Shown: positions 1 through 11,252 of the stretch, in pieces
Layout: each line of letters starts with the position of its first letter
How positions within the stretch are numbered: the stretch's first letter is position 1
Assembly: GCA_036873135.1 (NCBI GenBank)
Contig: JAPTYO010000007.1
Location: 2,152,763-2,216,762, forward strand
Source of the DNA: Clarkia xantiana subsp. parviflora
Lineage: Eukaryota; Streptophyta; Magnoliopsida; Myrtales; Onagraceae
Direction: 5' to 3'
Length of the DNA: 64,000 nt
Made by a program: the position numbers and the translations under genes
Notes under the pieces: model-generated
What the model was told of the DNA's origin: nothing
Databases searched by the model: none
The model's input: only the letters and a program-made list of their open reading frames with translations

Positions 1-324
1 CAGACGGATTAGATATATTTTACACATCTATATATCTATATTGTGTTCGTACATGGATGATGCACTTTAAAATATTTACCATTCCACTTGTTCTGTCAGC
101 AATATATTTGTACCCAAGAGTTCAAGACAAATACTTTTACATTTTTTATGCATTGCAAGAGTTTACTATGGGTGTCCTCCAAAAGGCCTACTTTTTAAGG
201 AAAACGATAGAGAAGATGAATTTTAATTATGAGTGAGCAAATTACCCAACAACGTAACTTACCTAAGTCCGGTCTAATGTGTAGGTTTTGGGTAGTTTTT
301 TTTTCCCCTTTAAATAGGGTTCGG

Positions 325-1063
325 TAGGGTTGTCAACGGGGCGGGTCGGGGCGGGTATCGCTTGCCCCGTACCCGCCCCGCGGGTCGAGATGGCCGATCC
401 GTACCCGCCCCACACAGTTCGCGGGGCGGGGCGGGTCGACCCGCGGATCACCTATTAGTTGTACATAATATATTATTAGCAATTTAAACCCTAAATTTTA
501 TATTTACCATATACAAATTCAATTTAAAATTTAAATCACAAATGAAAAATTTAACTTCAAATCCAAATACAAGTCACAAATCCTATTTATTTTAACTATG
601 TATTATATTTAGGGCTGGCGATGGTGAGGGTATGGTGCGAATAGCACTAATACCATAACCATACCATATTTTTTTCACTAATACCATAACCATAACCATA
701 ACCACTGCGGTTATGATTCTTCATACCATAACCATAACCATAACCATGGTTTTTAACCACGATTAAACCATTTAACCACAATCATTCAAAATAATACAAC
801 ATCATTGTTTCATACAAGAAAAGTAAACATACATTCATTGTTTTATACACGAAATCCAAATTAAACATAACTTCATTATTTCACTTAATTAAAAAAAAAC
901 ACATCTTCAATCGCCTATCACTTGCGATCTTCGATCCTCATTCACCATTACTTCCAATCGTGGTTACCTAATAATAAGAAATATAGACAAAAAAAATGGT
1001 GGGTGGGAAAGGGAACGAAATAAAAATTATAATATTTGACTAATAATTAAAGTATAATAATAA

Positions 1064-1097
<34 letters not shown>

Positions 1098-1512
1098 ATA
1101 ATTATTAGTAATATATGTATTAATATTATATATATAGAGGTAATGGTTATAACCGCGGTTATGGACTGAATACCATAACCATAACCATAACCATTGCGGT
1201 TATAAGATTCATCACCATAACCGCCCCTCACCATAATGGTGCCGTTAACCATTGCGGCAAATGGTGCGAATAACCATGGTTATTTGATTTTCACCACACC
1301 ATTGCCGGCCCTAATTATATTACCTATATAGTTTTATATAAATACATGTAATATATATATAAATTATCCACATACGGGGCGGGGCGGGTCAACGGGGCGG
1401 GGCGACCCCAAAACCGAACCCGCCCCACGGGTCACGGATCGCGGATCAACGGGTCAAAATCGGGGCGGGGCCCCGCGGTTCACGGATTACCCGTGACCCA
1501 TTGCCATCCCTA
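325..1512. mobile_element. Non-autonomous hAT-type DNA transposon (outer element)
   Basis: The ends are an imperfect inverted pair: TAGGGTTGTCAACGGG at 325 and, read from the other side, TAGGGATGGCAATGGG ending at 1512. A perfect 8-bp target duplication GGGTTCGG flanks it (317-324 and 1513-1520). An 8-bp duplication with TAGGG-type ends is typical of the hAT superfamily. Both subterminal parts are strongly GC-rich (blocks of GGGGCGGG, about 330-440 and 1375-1500), unlike the AT-rich surroundings. No transposase frame is present. A second element (610-1313) sits inside it; without that insert the element is about 476 bp. Confidence 0.85.
610..1313. mobile_element. Second hAT-type MITE nested in the outer element
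   Basis: Starts TAGGGCTGGCGATGGTG and ends with the inverted counterpart (TAGGGCCGGCAATGGTG read from the right). A perfect 8-bp target duplication ATTATATT lies at 602-609 and 1314-1321. The inside is built from degenerate repeats of the type accataacc/ggttatggt, in both orientations, around an AT-rich core (about 1020-1135). It has no coding capacity. It landed in the AT-rich interior of the outer element, so it is the younger insertion. Confidence 0.87.
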
Positions 1513-1520
1513 GGGTTCGG

Positions 1521-4205
1521 TAACAAAATTCACAATTATGTAAATTCGGTTATGGTTGCAGGATTGGTTTAGGAAAGTGGGACCAGGTATATTTATAAAT
1601 AATTTACTAGAACTAGGTATATTTATACAATAATATATTATATCATGTAATTCACTTATAATAGGTCCAACTAATTTCAGTAAGTTAGTTTTTGTTATTT
1701 TAATGTAAATTACTTAACCAACTAAACGAACGTAGTGCTTTTATTTATAGTTCTGAAATTAGGGAGGGGGATATTGTGTGTAAAACTAAGCATGACTATG
1801 AAGAGGAAAATCAACGACTTTAAGGAAAACCGTACGTAATTGAGTGCAACTCACTCGTTGTAGACCTTTTAACCACACATGACCCAACGTGTGCAAATAT
1901 GATACTCAATGTGTCATCCATTAGCCTTTTATTTATATATATGTTGTCAAGCAACGAATCCCTAAAAAGAGAATTCTCCATATTACCTATCTATTTATAC
2001 TCCTTTCTAGTTTCTATCACTTAAAGTATTGTTTTTCTCTTCTCCCTTGAGGTTGACTTAGGATGAATCCTCATCAGGAGGGCAGCATACGTAGTATACT
2101 TCACACATAGATTAATTATCACTCACACTGAGTCAGGCCGTAAAATGTAAAGTGCTGATCATGAAAATTTTTTCATTCATAAGATTACTAGTGATGATTA
2201 AATTCCTAACAGCTGATTAGGGAGAAAGCGCTTAATCACATATTCTTTTTGGCAAACCTATAATTGTAGTCTCAGTAGTTGCAAGCAAAGTTACATATAT
2301 ATTAAGAAAATTGCATTATCAATTTCTTTTAAACGAACGTGTCGTGATATCAAAACTAATAAAAATGAAATCATCGCACATGTATACTTATTAAAAATGA
2401 TAGGCTCAGATGTCAAATGACTCAACATAACGAGAAAGTAAAGCGTATGTAACAGGCAATCTATTGAAAAACATGTTTGTGAAATCATTAACAAAATACT
2501 GTCGTAAAAAAACTCTATGATTTCAAATGAGGATGCAGAGAAACATGTGAAAGCTAGTGGACAAAAGATTATCTCTAGATTCACATAAATAATTTAATTT
2601 TTCATGTTCAAAATGTGCATTACATTCTAAACTCTTCAAAATAGCTTTGTACTTAAAATGAATAATTTTTAAATAAATTTATTTTGTCCATTATTATTAT
2701 AATATTATTATGCAAAAATGTATGTCAATAACAACATATAAAAATAGAATTTATACTATTTATATCATTATTCTGAAATATATATTACTAATTTCATTAG
2801 AACTTGTGAGTGAATGTTTTTGGTGTACTATTATTCATACTCTAACACTCTCTCTTAAACTAACGTTTGCGAACATCAGTTTATATCAAACTCCTTACTG
2901 AGTCCGTACATATGAGCTTTATGTCCGGCCACAGCCCGGACTGGCCTTCTAAGGGAGGTTTTGTTCACATTCGTTTTTCTTAAAATGTCACGGTGATTCG
3001 AACCATTAACCCTAATATCACTTGTTAGAAATAAACATAGCCTTAACTAACTAATCACTTCATATACTCGAACTTGTAAAAAAAAACGCATTTGGAATAC
3101 TCTCATTCATACTCTAACAATAATGAATAATGTTAACAAAATTGAATAACTTGTTATTATAGAGTTGTGTGGAAGTTGTAACTATATTTTTGTAAGGAAG
3201 GATCACATGTGGATCAACACTAATCCATTATTATTATTATGATATTGGTTAAAGAGAGGAGAGAGGTGACGTGGAATGAAGAGACAGTGGCGGAGCAGAG
3301 CAGAGGATTGGTAGTAGAGTAGTAGAGGTAGAGCAATGGGGTTTGGTGAGGATGGAGGGAACAGTGGAGCGAGAATTACGGCGAGAGAATAAATAGTACG
3401 GAGTGAGGAGAGGAATCTGATGACGTGTCCCAAATCAACTCAATTATTGCCTCCCACGCTACTCCGACACTCATCATTCTGTCGGACTCTCTTTCTTTCT
3501 TCAATGTCGCCGACGGCCTATGGACGGCGGTGATTCAATTCAGCCACCCGGCACGACGCTCAAAGAGAAGAGTACAAATGCTCTTATTAATTAAAGGTAC
3601 GTAGCTACAAATCTTGTATCACAGTCAATTAGTGAAGATACGTGCATAGGATACATAAAAATCAGGGACAACTAATTATTATTGTTAATTAATTAAGAGA
3701 GAAAATAAGGAAGGGAGTTTGTAATTAAGTGGGGACACTACTTACTGATAGCTAGCTTCCTAGCGAGTGGAAGGAACGGAAAGGATAGACACGACCGAAG
3801 CTGTCGGTTGAGAGAATTGCACGCGCCGTCACATGTCTCAGTCTCCTCCATCAACTCCCCCTCCACCGTCGTCATTGACCATTTCTATCACTCCCCATTT
3901 TATCTTGAATTTTTACAAATCTCTAACTAGGAATTAATTAGTTGGATTCAGTCCTGTCTCGTTGTATATGAACTAGTTGATAAATAAGAGACGAATTGGT
4001 TTTTATGTTTTAAGTGCTTCTTTTGACCAGAGATAGATTACATGAATAGACAAACCTGTGCATTATGTGGGGCTATTTTAGGAATTTTATTAATAATATT
4101 AAAAATTACATTTTCATCTTAGTAAAACCTGTGCAAACAAACATGAATGAATAGTTAATTATTAATAATGATAAACAAAGTAAATTAGCTAGGTGTAGGC
4201 TAGGG

Positions 4206-4256
<51 letters not shown>

Positions 4257-7200
4257 CAGTCCATGTAAGTAATTCGAGCTAGCGTCTCCTCAACTCAACC
4301 ACTATATGTCTGTCTCTATCTCGATCTTCATGTCTCAGCAGTGGAGGAGTGGAGTAGCCGACATACTGATCTAGTTGAATTGTCAGATTTTGCCGCATGA
4401 ATATAGCTTTTTGAGAATAAATTACAATCTGAGGAAGATACATAGTAAATTATGGGGTTTGACGTTTTTCGGCCAAATTTCTTTGTTTAGGGGTCGAAAT
4501 TGCAGTTTTATGTTTCTGTCAGTCATTTTTTTAATTTATCGATTTTGTTAGAGTCTGTTTGCAAATTTCGGATTTTTACTTAAGGCTAGAGTTTTTATTT
4601 AAGATATGTTTAGCATTCTTTACTTTCAGTTTATTGATATATGCAAAAATTGAGATTTTCCTTTACCTGCGTCAAGTCTTCGGTATTCTTTTGAATCAAC
4701 GAATTATTGTGCATCTACCAAATAAATTCTCGATATTTTTTTAAATTAACGAATTTTTATCTTATCTATCCCATCACGCATATCATAGATAGTGCTACTC
4801 CTCTTCTTTCCTTCTCTGCAAACTAATATTGTTCATAGCTACTATCTGAGGAGCCATTCTACTACGTACTGCTGCTGCTATGCTCTGATACTCGGTCGCC
4901 CCTTATTACTGACACTTGCGTTCTGCTAAGAAATTCCCACTTGTTACTGGATTTTCGCTTCACATTCAGACATGTATGTCTCCACTCTTGGGCCCACTGC
5001 TGGATTCTCTTATTCGTACCATCAACAAAATGAACACACTTTTTTTATTCAAATCCAGTTTTTCATTTATGATCACATATCCTAATTCCTAAAGACTAAT
5101 TGTTATCAAATCATTGAAGTTTAATAAACATGTTTAATTTTATATGATTAGAATAATTATACAGGATCCAAGCTAGATATTCTCTAATCATGGTCAAAAT
5201 GGGCAATATTTATTCCACAATTCAATCTCCATTATTATTATTAATTATTATTGGGAAAATACTTTAGTAATAGCACTTTTAATGGTAGTTTTTTTTTTTG
5301 GCCAATTTTAATGGTAGTTCATAGTTTATAATTCTCGGTTCACTGTTACAAATTTATCATTGTATAGAGTTCTAAATATTTAGTGTTATTTATAGTTGAT
5401 TCCTATTTCATAATGATTAAATAGGAACTTGTTATTCTATAAATTAAAGTTCATTGTTTCAAAATGGGAGTTACTAATTCCAATATTTGATTCTGGAGGC
5501 CATATGCGTGACTAGAATTACAATAAATAATGTTTTGTCGAAATGATACAATTCTTAGCACTAACATTCAAAGTTTATAATTTTTGTTTAGCAAAAATGC
5601 AATGTATTTAAGAATTTTTAACATATATAACAACATAATAAAACTCAAATAAAAAAAAGAGATATTTATTTTTACCAAAATAGTAAATGCCACCGTTCAG
5701 ATCAGTGGCGCCACCAACATTTTTTTTTCTTCCAATTTTTAGTTTTGGGTGAATATTGATTTGGTCGGGTTAATCTTAACCCAAATATGGCTAAAAACCG
5801 TTAACTCAACCCAAAAAAAAAAATGATAGAAAAAAAAAAATTTGTGAGTACCTCCACAGTTCAAATCAGCGGCGTCGAAATGTGACATTTGCTATTTTAC
5901 TAAAAAAATAATTCACTCACAATTTTGCAATTTTGGTCATTCTTATATTATTATATAAGTAAAAAAAAAAAAATATGTATTTAGACCTTAATAACACTGC
6001 ATCTCAATTCTTAATTATTTTGAATCATTATAAATAAATAGATTGTCATAATGTCAATTTTTAAAGTGACATATACTTATATATTGCCATTACCCATTTT
6101 AAAATGATATATATGATTTATACTACATTGGATATAATTAATTAAGTAGTGATACGAATCTATAAGCAAGAAAGTATAATTTTTTTTTGGCCAAATCTTT
6201 TGGCGTTGCTTGAGAGAAGCAAGAAAGTATAATTCAAGTCTAAGACTTTCTTATATTCTAGGTCCAAATGAAATTAAGTGGCTCATTCAGTTGGATTAGG
6301 AGCGAAAACAGTCATTAGACTATGGAATAATGGTATTAGAGCCAACCCTAAACCGTGATCAGATTTGCCGTTATAAAACATTAGTCATATGAATCCTGAG
6401 AGTTAACTAAAATTATAATACAAAGTTAGTCCCGAGTCAAATAAAAATTATTTGATTAGGGTGTAATGGGGAGATACACTAATTAAGGGATAAAATGTAA
6501 TGCTCCTAATTTGTATCATTTTCAGAGTCACGTGCTGAAAATAATTAATAGATTGAGCTAGTGAAGACATTCTATTGAGGGTATATGTTACACAGTGTCA
6601 CACTCTCTTGACACAAATATGTAAACAATATATATTTATAAAGATAATAAATGATACAGACTTGCAAATAGAAATGAAGAGGGATGAAACAAAAAGAGGA
6701 AGATGCAGGGCGTGCAGCATGATTACACATGAATGATGTGAAATACAACAAATAATAATCAAAGGTCTCGATGGTGGCTTAGGTTATATATATGAGATAT
6801 ATATATTTAGTGTCCCCATTGAGCAATTGTTTTGTTAAAGAGTACATTTAGTAGTGGTACGGGTCCCAGAACACGTGCTTCGATCCATCATCGCACATGC
6901 TCGATGTAGGCCCGCACCGCGCCGACTGACCCCGTTCCCCGCATGCTTTGCTAGCCGTACTAAATCCTATTTTGATACATACATATATAATGGCATCACA
7001 TTCACACTCACACCAGTCATATATAATTAGAATATATTTTTGGTGGACAAAATTAAATTATGGATAAAAATATTTTCAAGGACTAAATATAGAATAATTA
7101 TACTTTTTAAGGCTAAAAGTACACAGAACATAAAGTTGGGGGTGTTAGTTGTGGGCTATTGTGGAAAGTGGGCTTTTGACTCTTGTGGGCTTCATTCCAG

Positions 7201-8300
7201 CATTGACTTCTTATTAGCCTACTCTTTATAATGGCCCAGCATGGCCTCCCTAGTCTCTCACAAGGAAGAAAGAAAATATAACATTTTTATAAAATATTGG
7301 AAACAAAATTCTGAATATTAATTATCTAAAATATAACACAACTAAACCATTGTCACCTTAATTGTTTCATTTCTTAATTAAGAGGTTTTGAGTTTAATCA
7401 TTGTCACCTTATATGAATGAAAAATTATTTATGACCAATAATTTATTCCTTATGAGTTGATTCGGTGCAAGGAAATATAATTTTAGATGTATAGAAAGCA
7501 TGCTACGGCTATTGTTTTTTTAATGGGCCCAGTGAGGAAAAAAATATAATAAACAAAATCTAAGAAGGCAACACATGCATCAAACTTACTATATATTTAG
7601 AATAATTATTGCTTCCACCGGTAGGCATTTAAACCGGATTTTTATTTAATTTAGTGGACCTCTATAAATAAAAGGGTCCAAACGGGTTTGGAATCGAAAA
7701 TGTTTTTCTTTTTTACAAACCAATTTCAAACCGGTTCCAATCAGACGAGTTATTTTAAGATAAATCATTTTGCGGTACTACATGTTAGTTTTACCAATTC
7801 ACTGGCTGCCACATGTTTTTTGTCATAGATTTTTTCTTTGTATACATATTAAAGCTTTGCAATCTCAGCTAATCCAACACATAATGGTTCCAACTTTTAG
7901 GTATTGTATGTATATGTATATAATTGATATGCGTTAATAATGTTCAAATGAAATACAATGTGTATCTAATTCTAATTACCAACCGTAAAGCATGTACATC
8001 GAGCATGTCGATATCTCTAGTTAAAAAAAAAAGCATAAAATGCTATATTAAAAGAAATCTTTTTTTTTTTAACATAAATGATCAAATATATATATATATT
8101 TTTTTGCGATATAAACCAAACTATTAAATAAATAATAATAATAATGTGAACTAAGCTATTCATTACAAAATTAATATCTTCAGCCCGAATATATTTAAGT
8201 GACTATAACCTTTATTTTATTATATCGGCCCACATAATTTTATTTTATTATATACTAATAAAAGTGGAAGAAATATTTGTTTTTAGAGAAGACATTCCTC
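1521..8300. other. Long AT-rich intergenic region without a recognised gene
   Basis: No frame here looks like a real protein, and I see no tRNA. Contents worth noting: a (TA)n run near 4208; a possible imperfect inverted pair at about 5670-5905 around GTCAGATCAGTGGCG-like motifs; a 17-bp direct repeat AGCAAGAAAGTATAATT at about 6167 and 6217; and an isolated GC-rich island at about 6860-6960. The stretch 3200-3960 has a promoter-like look on the minus strand (ctatttatt followed by pyrimidine-rich sequence), but no gene follows that I can support. Confidence 0.6.
4208..4253. repeat. (TA)n microsatellite
   Basis: An uninterrupted TA dinucleotide run of about 45 bp. A similar run lies at 31973-32004, between SAC9 and LETM1. 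Confidence 0.95.
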
Positions 8301-8324
8301 AGAGCTAACGTTTAAGAGAGATAA

Positions 8325-8445
8325 ACATTCATCGCAGTTTATCTCGACAGATTTTCACCAAGCTGGTAAGCAAATCCCACTCTCTGTACTTATGCAAATA
8401 AATAAAATAAAAATGATTTTTGTATGCCAAATTAATTAAATATAT
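8325..8445 (+). pseudogene. Relic of a B3 gene: exon 1 end plus start of intron 1
   Basis: The sequence ttcaccaagctggtaa followed by caaatcccactctc repeats, almost unchanged, the end of exon 1 and the first intron bases of the REM/B3 gene at 10734-10760. About 40 bases on, both copies also share tatgcaaataaa and ttttgtatgccaaat. The coding part before VFTKL is degraded here, and no second exon follows. I read it as the stump of a duplicated B3 gene that lost the rest of its body. Confidence 0.7.
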
Positions 8446-8894
8446 AATAACTGAGTGTGTCAACTATGGTTGTTCAGCCAACTAGCTAGTTTGTTTATTT
8501 GGGACCTTTTACAATTTAGTTTGTTCAGCCACATTGTCTCTGTTTGATATGACAGATAATGGAGTCACTGTAAGAAATTGCACAAATCAAATCATCAGTT
8601 GAAAATAATAACTTTCTACTTTTCATTTTGTATTAAAGTTGCAATTGCAACCTGATAAATTTAATAGTAAATTACACTAAAATATATGATAAAATAAATA
8701 AAGTAAATACATAAAAAAAAAATATGTTAACAAACTATAGCAAGTCACCTTTTCCTCTTAATTAATAGTATTCAGCAGTCACCATTGTAAATATTATCTT
8801 TACTCCCATTTTGAGCTATATTATAAAAGATATAAGTTAAGAAATAATCATTTATTTATGTTAAGTATATTTCTTATAATATAACACCACTTAC

Positions 8895-9235
8895 TCTTTA
8901 ATGTCCCATAAAAAAATAAATTAATTTTAAAAGTTCTATCTTCCCATAAAATTGTTTAGACTTGCATTTTGAATTATATCACCACCAACTCATCAGGGTG
9001 TCGTAAAAAAGTTAAATTTATTTTAAAAGTTTTATCTTTTTATCTTTCCTATAAGGTTGTTCAGAGTTCAGACTCTAATTTGGACATATATCAACACCAA
9101 CTCATCAATGTGTCATAAAAAGTTAAGTTTACTTCAAAATCTTATCTTTTTATCTTCCCCATAAGGACGTTCAGAATCCAGACTGCCATTTTGACCTATA
9201 TCACCACCAACTCATCAATTATCATAAGAAGTTAA
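8895..9235. repeat. Three degenerate copies of a ~115-bp tandem repeat
   Basis: The motif ccaccaactcatca, followed by a gtcataa-type stretch, aagttaaattta and a polypyrimidine tatcttcccc stretch, recurs with a spacing of roughly 110-120 bp (about 8985, 9095 and 9207). The array merges into the larger tandem duplication that follows. Confidence 0.65.
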
Positions 9236-10510
9236 ATTTACTTTAAAATGTTACCTTTAAAATCTTATCTTTCCCACTTAATTCTCCTCTAAGAATCCTC
9301 CTAATCTTGATTATTTTCCCAATCCTATTAATATTTGGATATAAGGTGCCAAATAAAATTTTAAATTATGTCCCACATAATATTTAAGGTCTGCAAATAG
9401 ATGATCAATTTACTACAGCTTGAAAATATAATTACCACGTACAACTTATATTAAATTGTAAGTTGGGACTGTGTACTTGCATAACATGTAAAATCTTATG
9501 GTGTGCTTTTGCTAATTTACCATTATTTTCTGAAACTTGGTTTTGTTAACTTCGTGTCGTGCTAGCTTAGTGTCGTGTTCTGGGGTCAGCTCAAACCCAG
9601 TCCAACACGGCCCAACATGAAAAACCTAAAATAAATTAAATAAAAAATCAAATATAAAAACTTTATAAACTAAAATTTTAAGATTATCATGCTATATCGT
9701 GCTATCGTGTTGTGCAGTGTCATCCATATCAAACTCAAACCCGAATTTTCGTGTCGGCCCATCGTGCCGACACCAACTCATCAATGTGTCATAAAAAGTT
9801 ATGTTTACTTTTAAAATTGGGTACCCTTTAAAATCTTATTTTTTTATCTTCCCCATAAAGTTGTTTAGAGTTCAGACTGTCATTTTGACCTATATCACCA
9901 CCAACTCATCAATGTATCATAAAAAGTTAAATTTACTTTAAAATGTTACCTTTAAAATCTTATCTTTCCCACTTAATTCTCCTTTAAAAATCCTCCTAAT
10001 CTTGATTATTTTCCTAATCCTCTTAATATTTTGATATTAGGTGCCAAATAAAAATTTAAATTATGTCCCACATAATATTTAACGGTCTACAAATAAATGA
10101 TCAATTTACTACGGCTTGAAAATATAATTACCACGTACAACCTATATTAAATGGTAAGTTGGGACTGTACTTGCATAACATGTAAAATCTTTTGGTGTGC
10201 TTTTGCTAATTTACCATTATTTTCTGAAACTTGGTTTTGTTAGCTTCGTGTCGTGTTAGCTTCGTGTTCGTGTCGTGCTAACTTCATGTCGTGTTTTGGA
10301 GGTCAGTCCAAACCCAGCCCAACACGGTCCAACATGAAAAACCAGCATGAAAAACCTATAATAAATTGAATAAAAAATCAAATATAAAAAATGTATAAAC
10401 TAAAATTTTAAAATTATCGTATTATATCGTGCTATCGTGTTGTGCCGTGTCATCCATATCAGACTCAAACTCGAATTTTCGTATCGTGTTTGTGTCGGCC
10501 CATCGTGCCG
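9094..10510. repeat. Tandem duplication, two units of ~0.68 and ~0.74 kb
   Basis: Unit A (9094-9769) and unit B (9770-10510) match along almost their whole length. Each starts ACACCAACTCATCAATG and ends in a block rich in cgtgtcgtg, then tcggcccatcgtgccg. They differ by scattered substitutions and small indels. Unit B ends 170 bp before the start codon of the REM/B3 gene, so it forms most of that gene's proximal upstream region. No coding potential is seen. Confidence 0.85.
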
Positions 10511-10679
10511 GGCCCAAATTGCCGGCCCGAAGATGAAAAAAAAAAAAAAAAGACGTTTTGAATGGAATGAGAAGAGATAGAAAGGAATTTATTAAACGCA
10601 CTAGAGAGAGAGCATCGTTGCAAATTACTTGTGAAAGCCAATTTCTCAGAGATCACACTTCTTCATAGATTTGAAAGCA

Positions 10680-11184
10680 ATGTCCAAAAGGAACCACCTT
10701 TCCTTCTTCAAGATTTTGGTTGGTGATCATGTCTTCACCAAGCTGGTAACCAAATCCCACTCTCTTCTAACTTAATTACTTGTAATAATGTGGTATATAT
10801 ACATATATATATATATATATGCAAATAAAACTGATTTTGTATGCCAAATGAAATATGTAATTACAGAAGGTGCCACCTGATTTCTTAAGCAACTTGAAGA
10901 GGATCAACTTTCCTACACAATCCACCATCTCTCTCATATCTGATTCCAAGTTATCATGGATGGTGAAAATGGAGATAATGGAATGTGGGGGTGTTTACTT
11001 CACCAAAGGATGGGAGAAACTCTGGAAAGAGATTAACCTAGAGATTGGTGATTTCTTGGTTTTCTATCTTGTGGGACTTGATAATCATGCTTCTTTTCAA
11101 CTTAGAGTATTTGACCCAACTTGCTGCGACAAGATGCGTCTCTCTTCTACACTATCATCACTCAAAAACAATGGAGTTAAGTCG

Positions 11185-11252
<68 letters not shown>

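Noticed and set aside
2291..2584. 97-residue hydrophobic frame, minus strand
   Set aside because: Read on the plus strand it faintly recalls the end of a copia-type polyprotein, but I could not align any conserved motif; no support either way.
3203..3433. 76-residue frame, minus strand, behind a TATA-like sequence
   Set aside because: Low-complexity Leu/Ser content, no domain, no partner exon; looks like leader or promoter sequence at most.
7185..7210. gggcttcattcca, reminiscent of miR166
   Set aside because: Only 13 bases match and there is no foldback partner.
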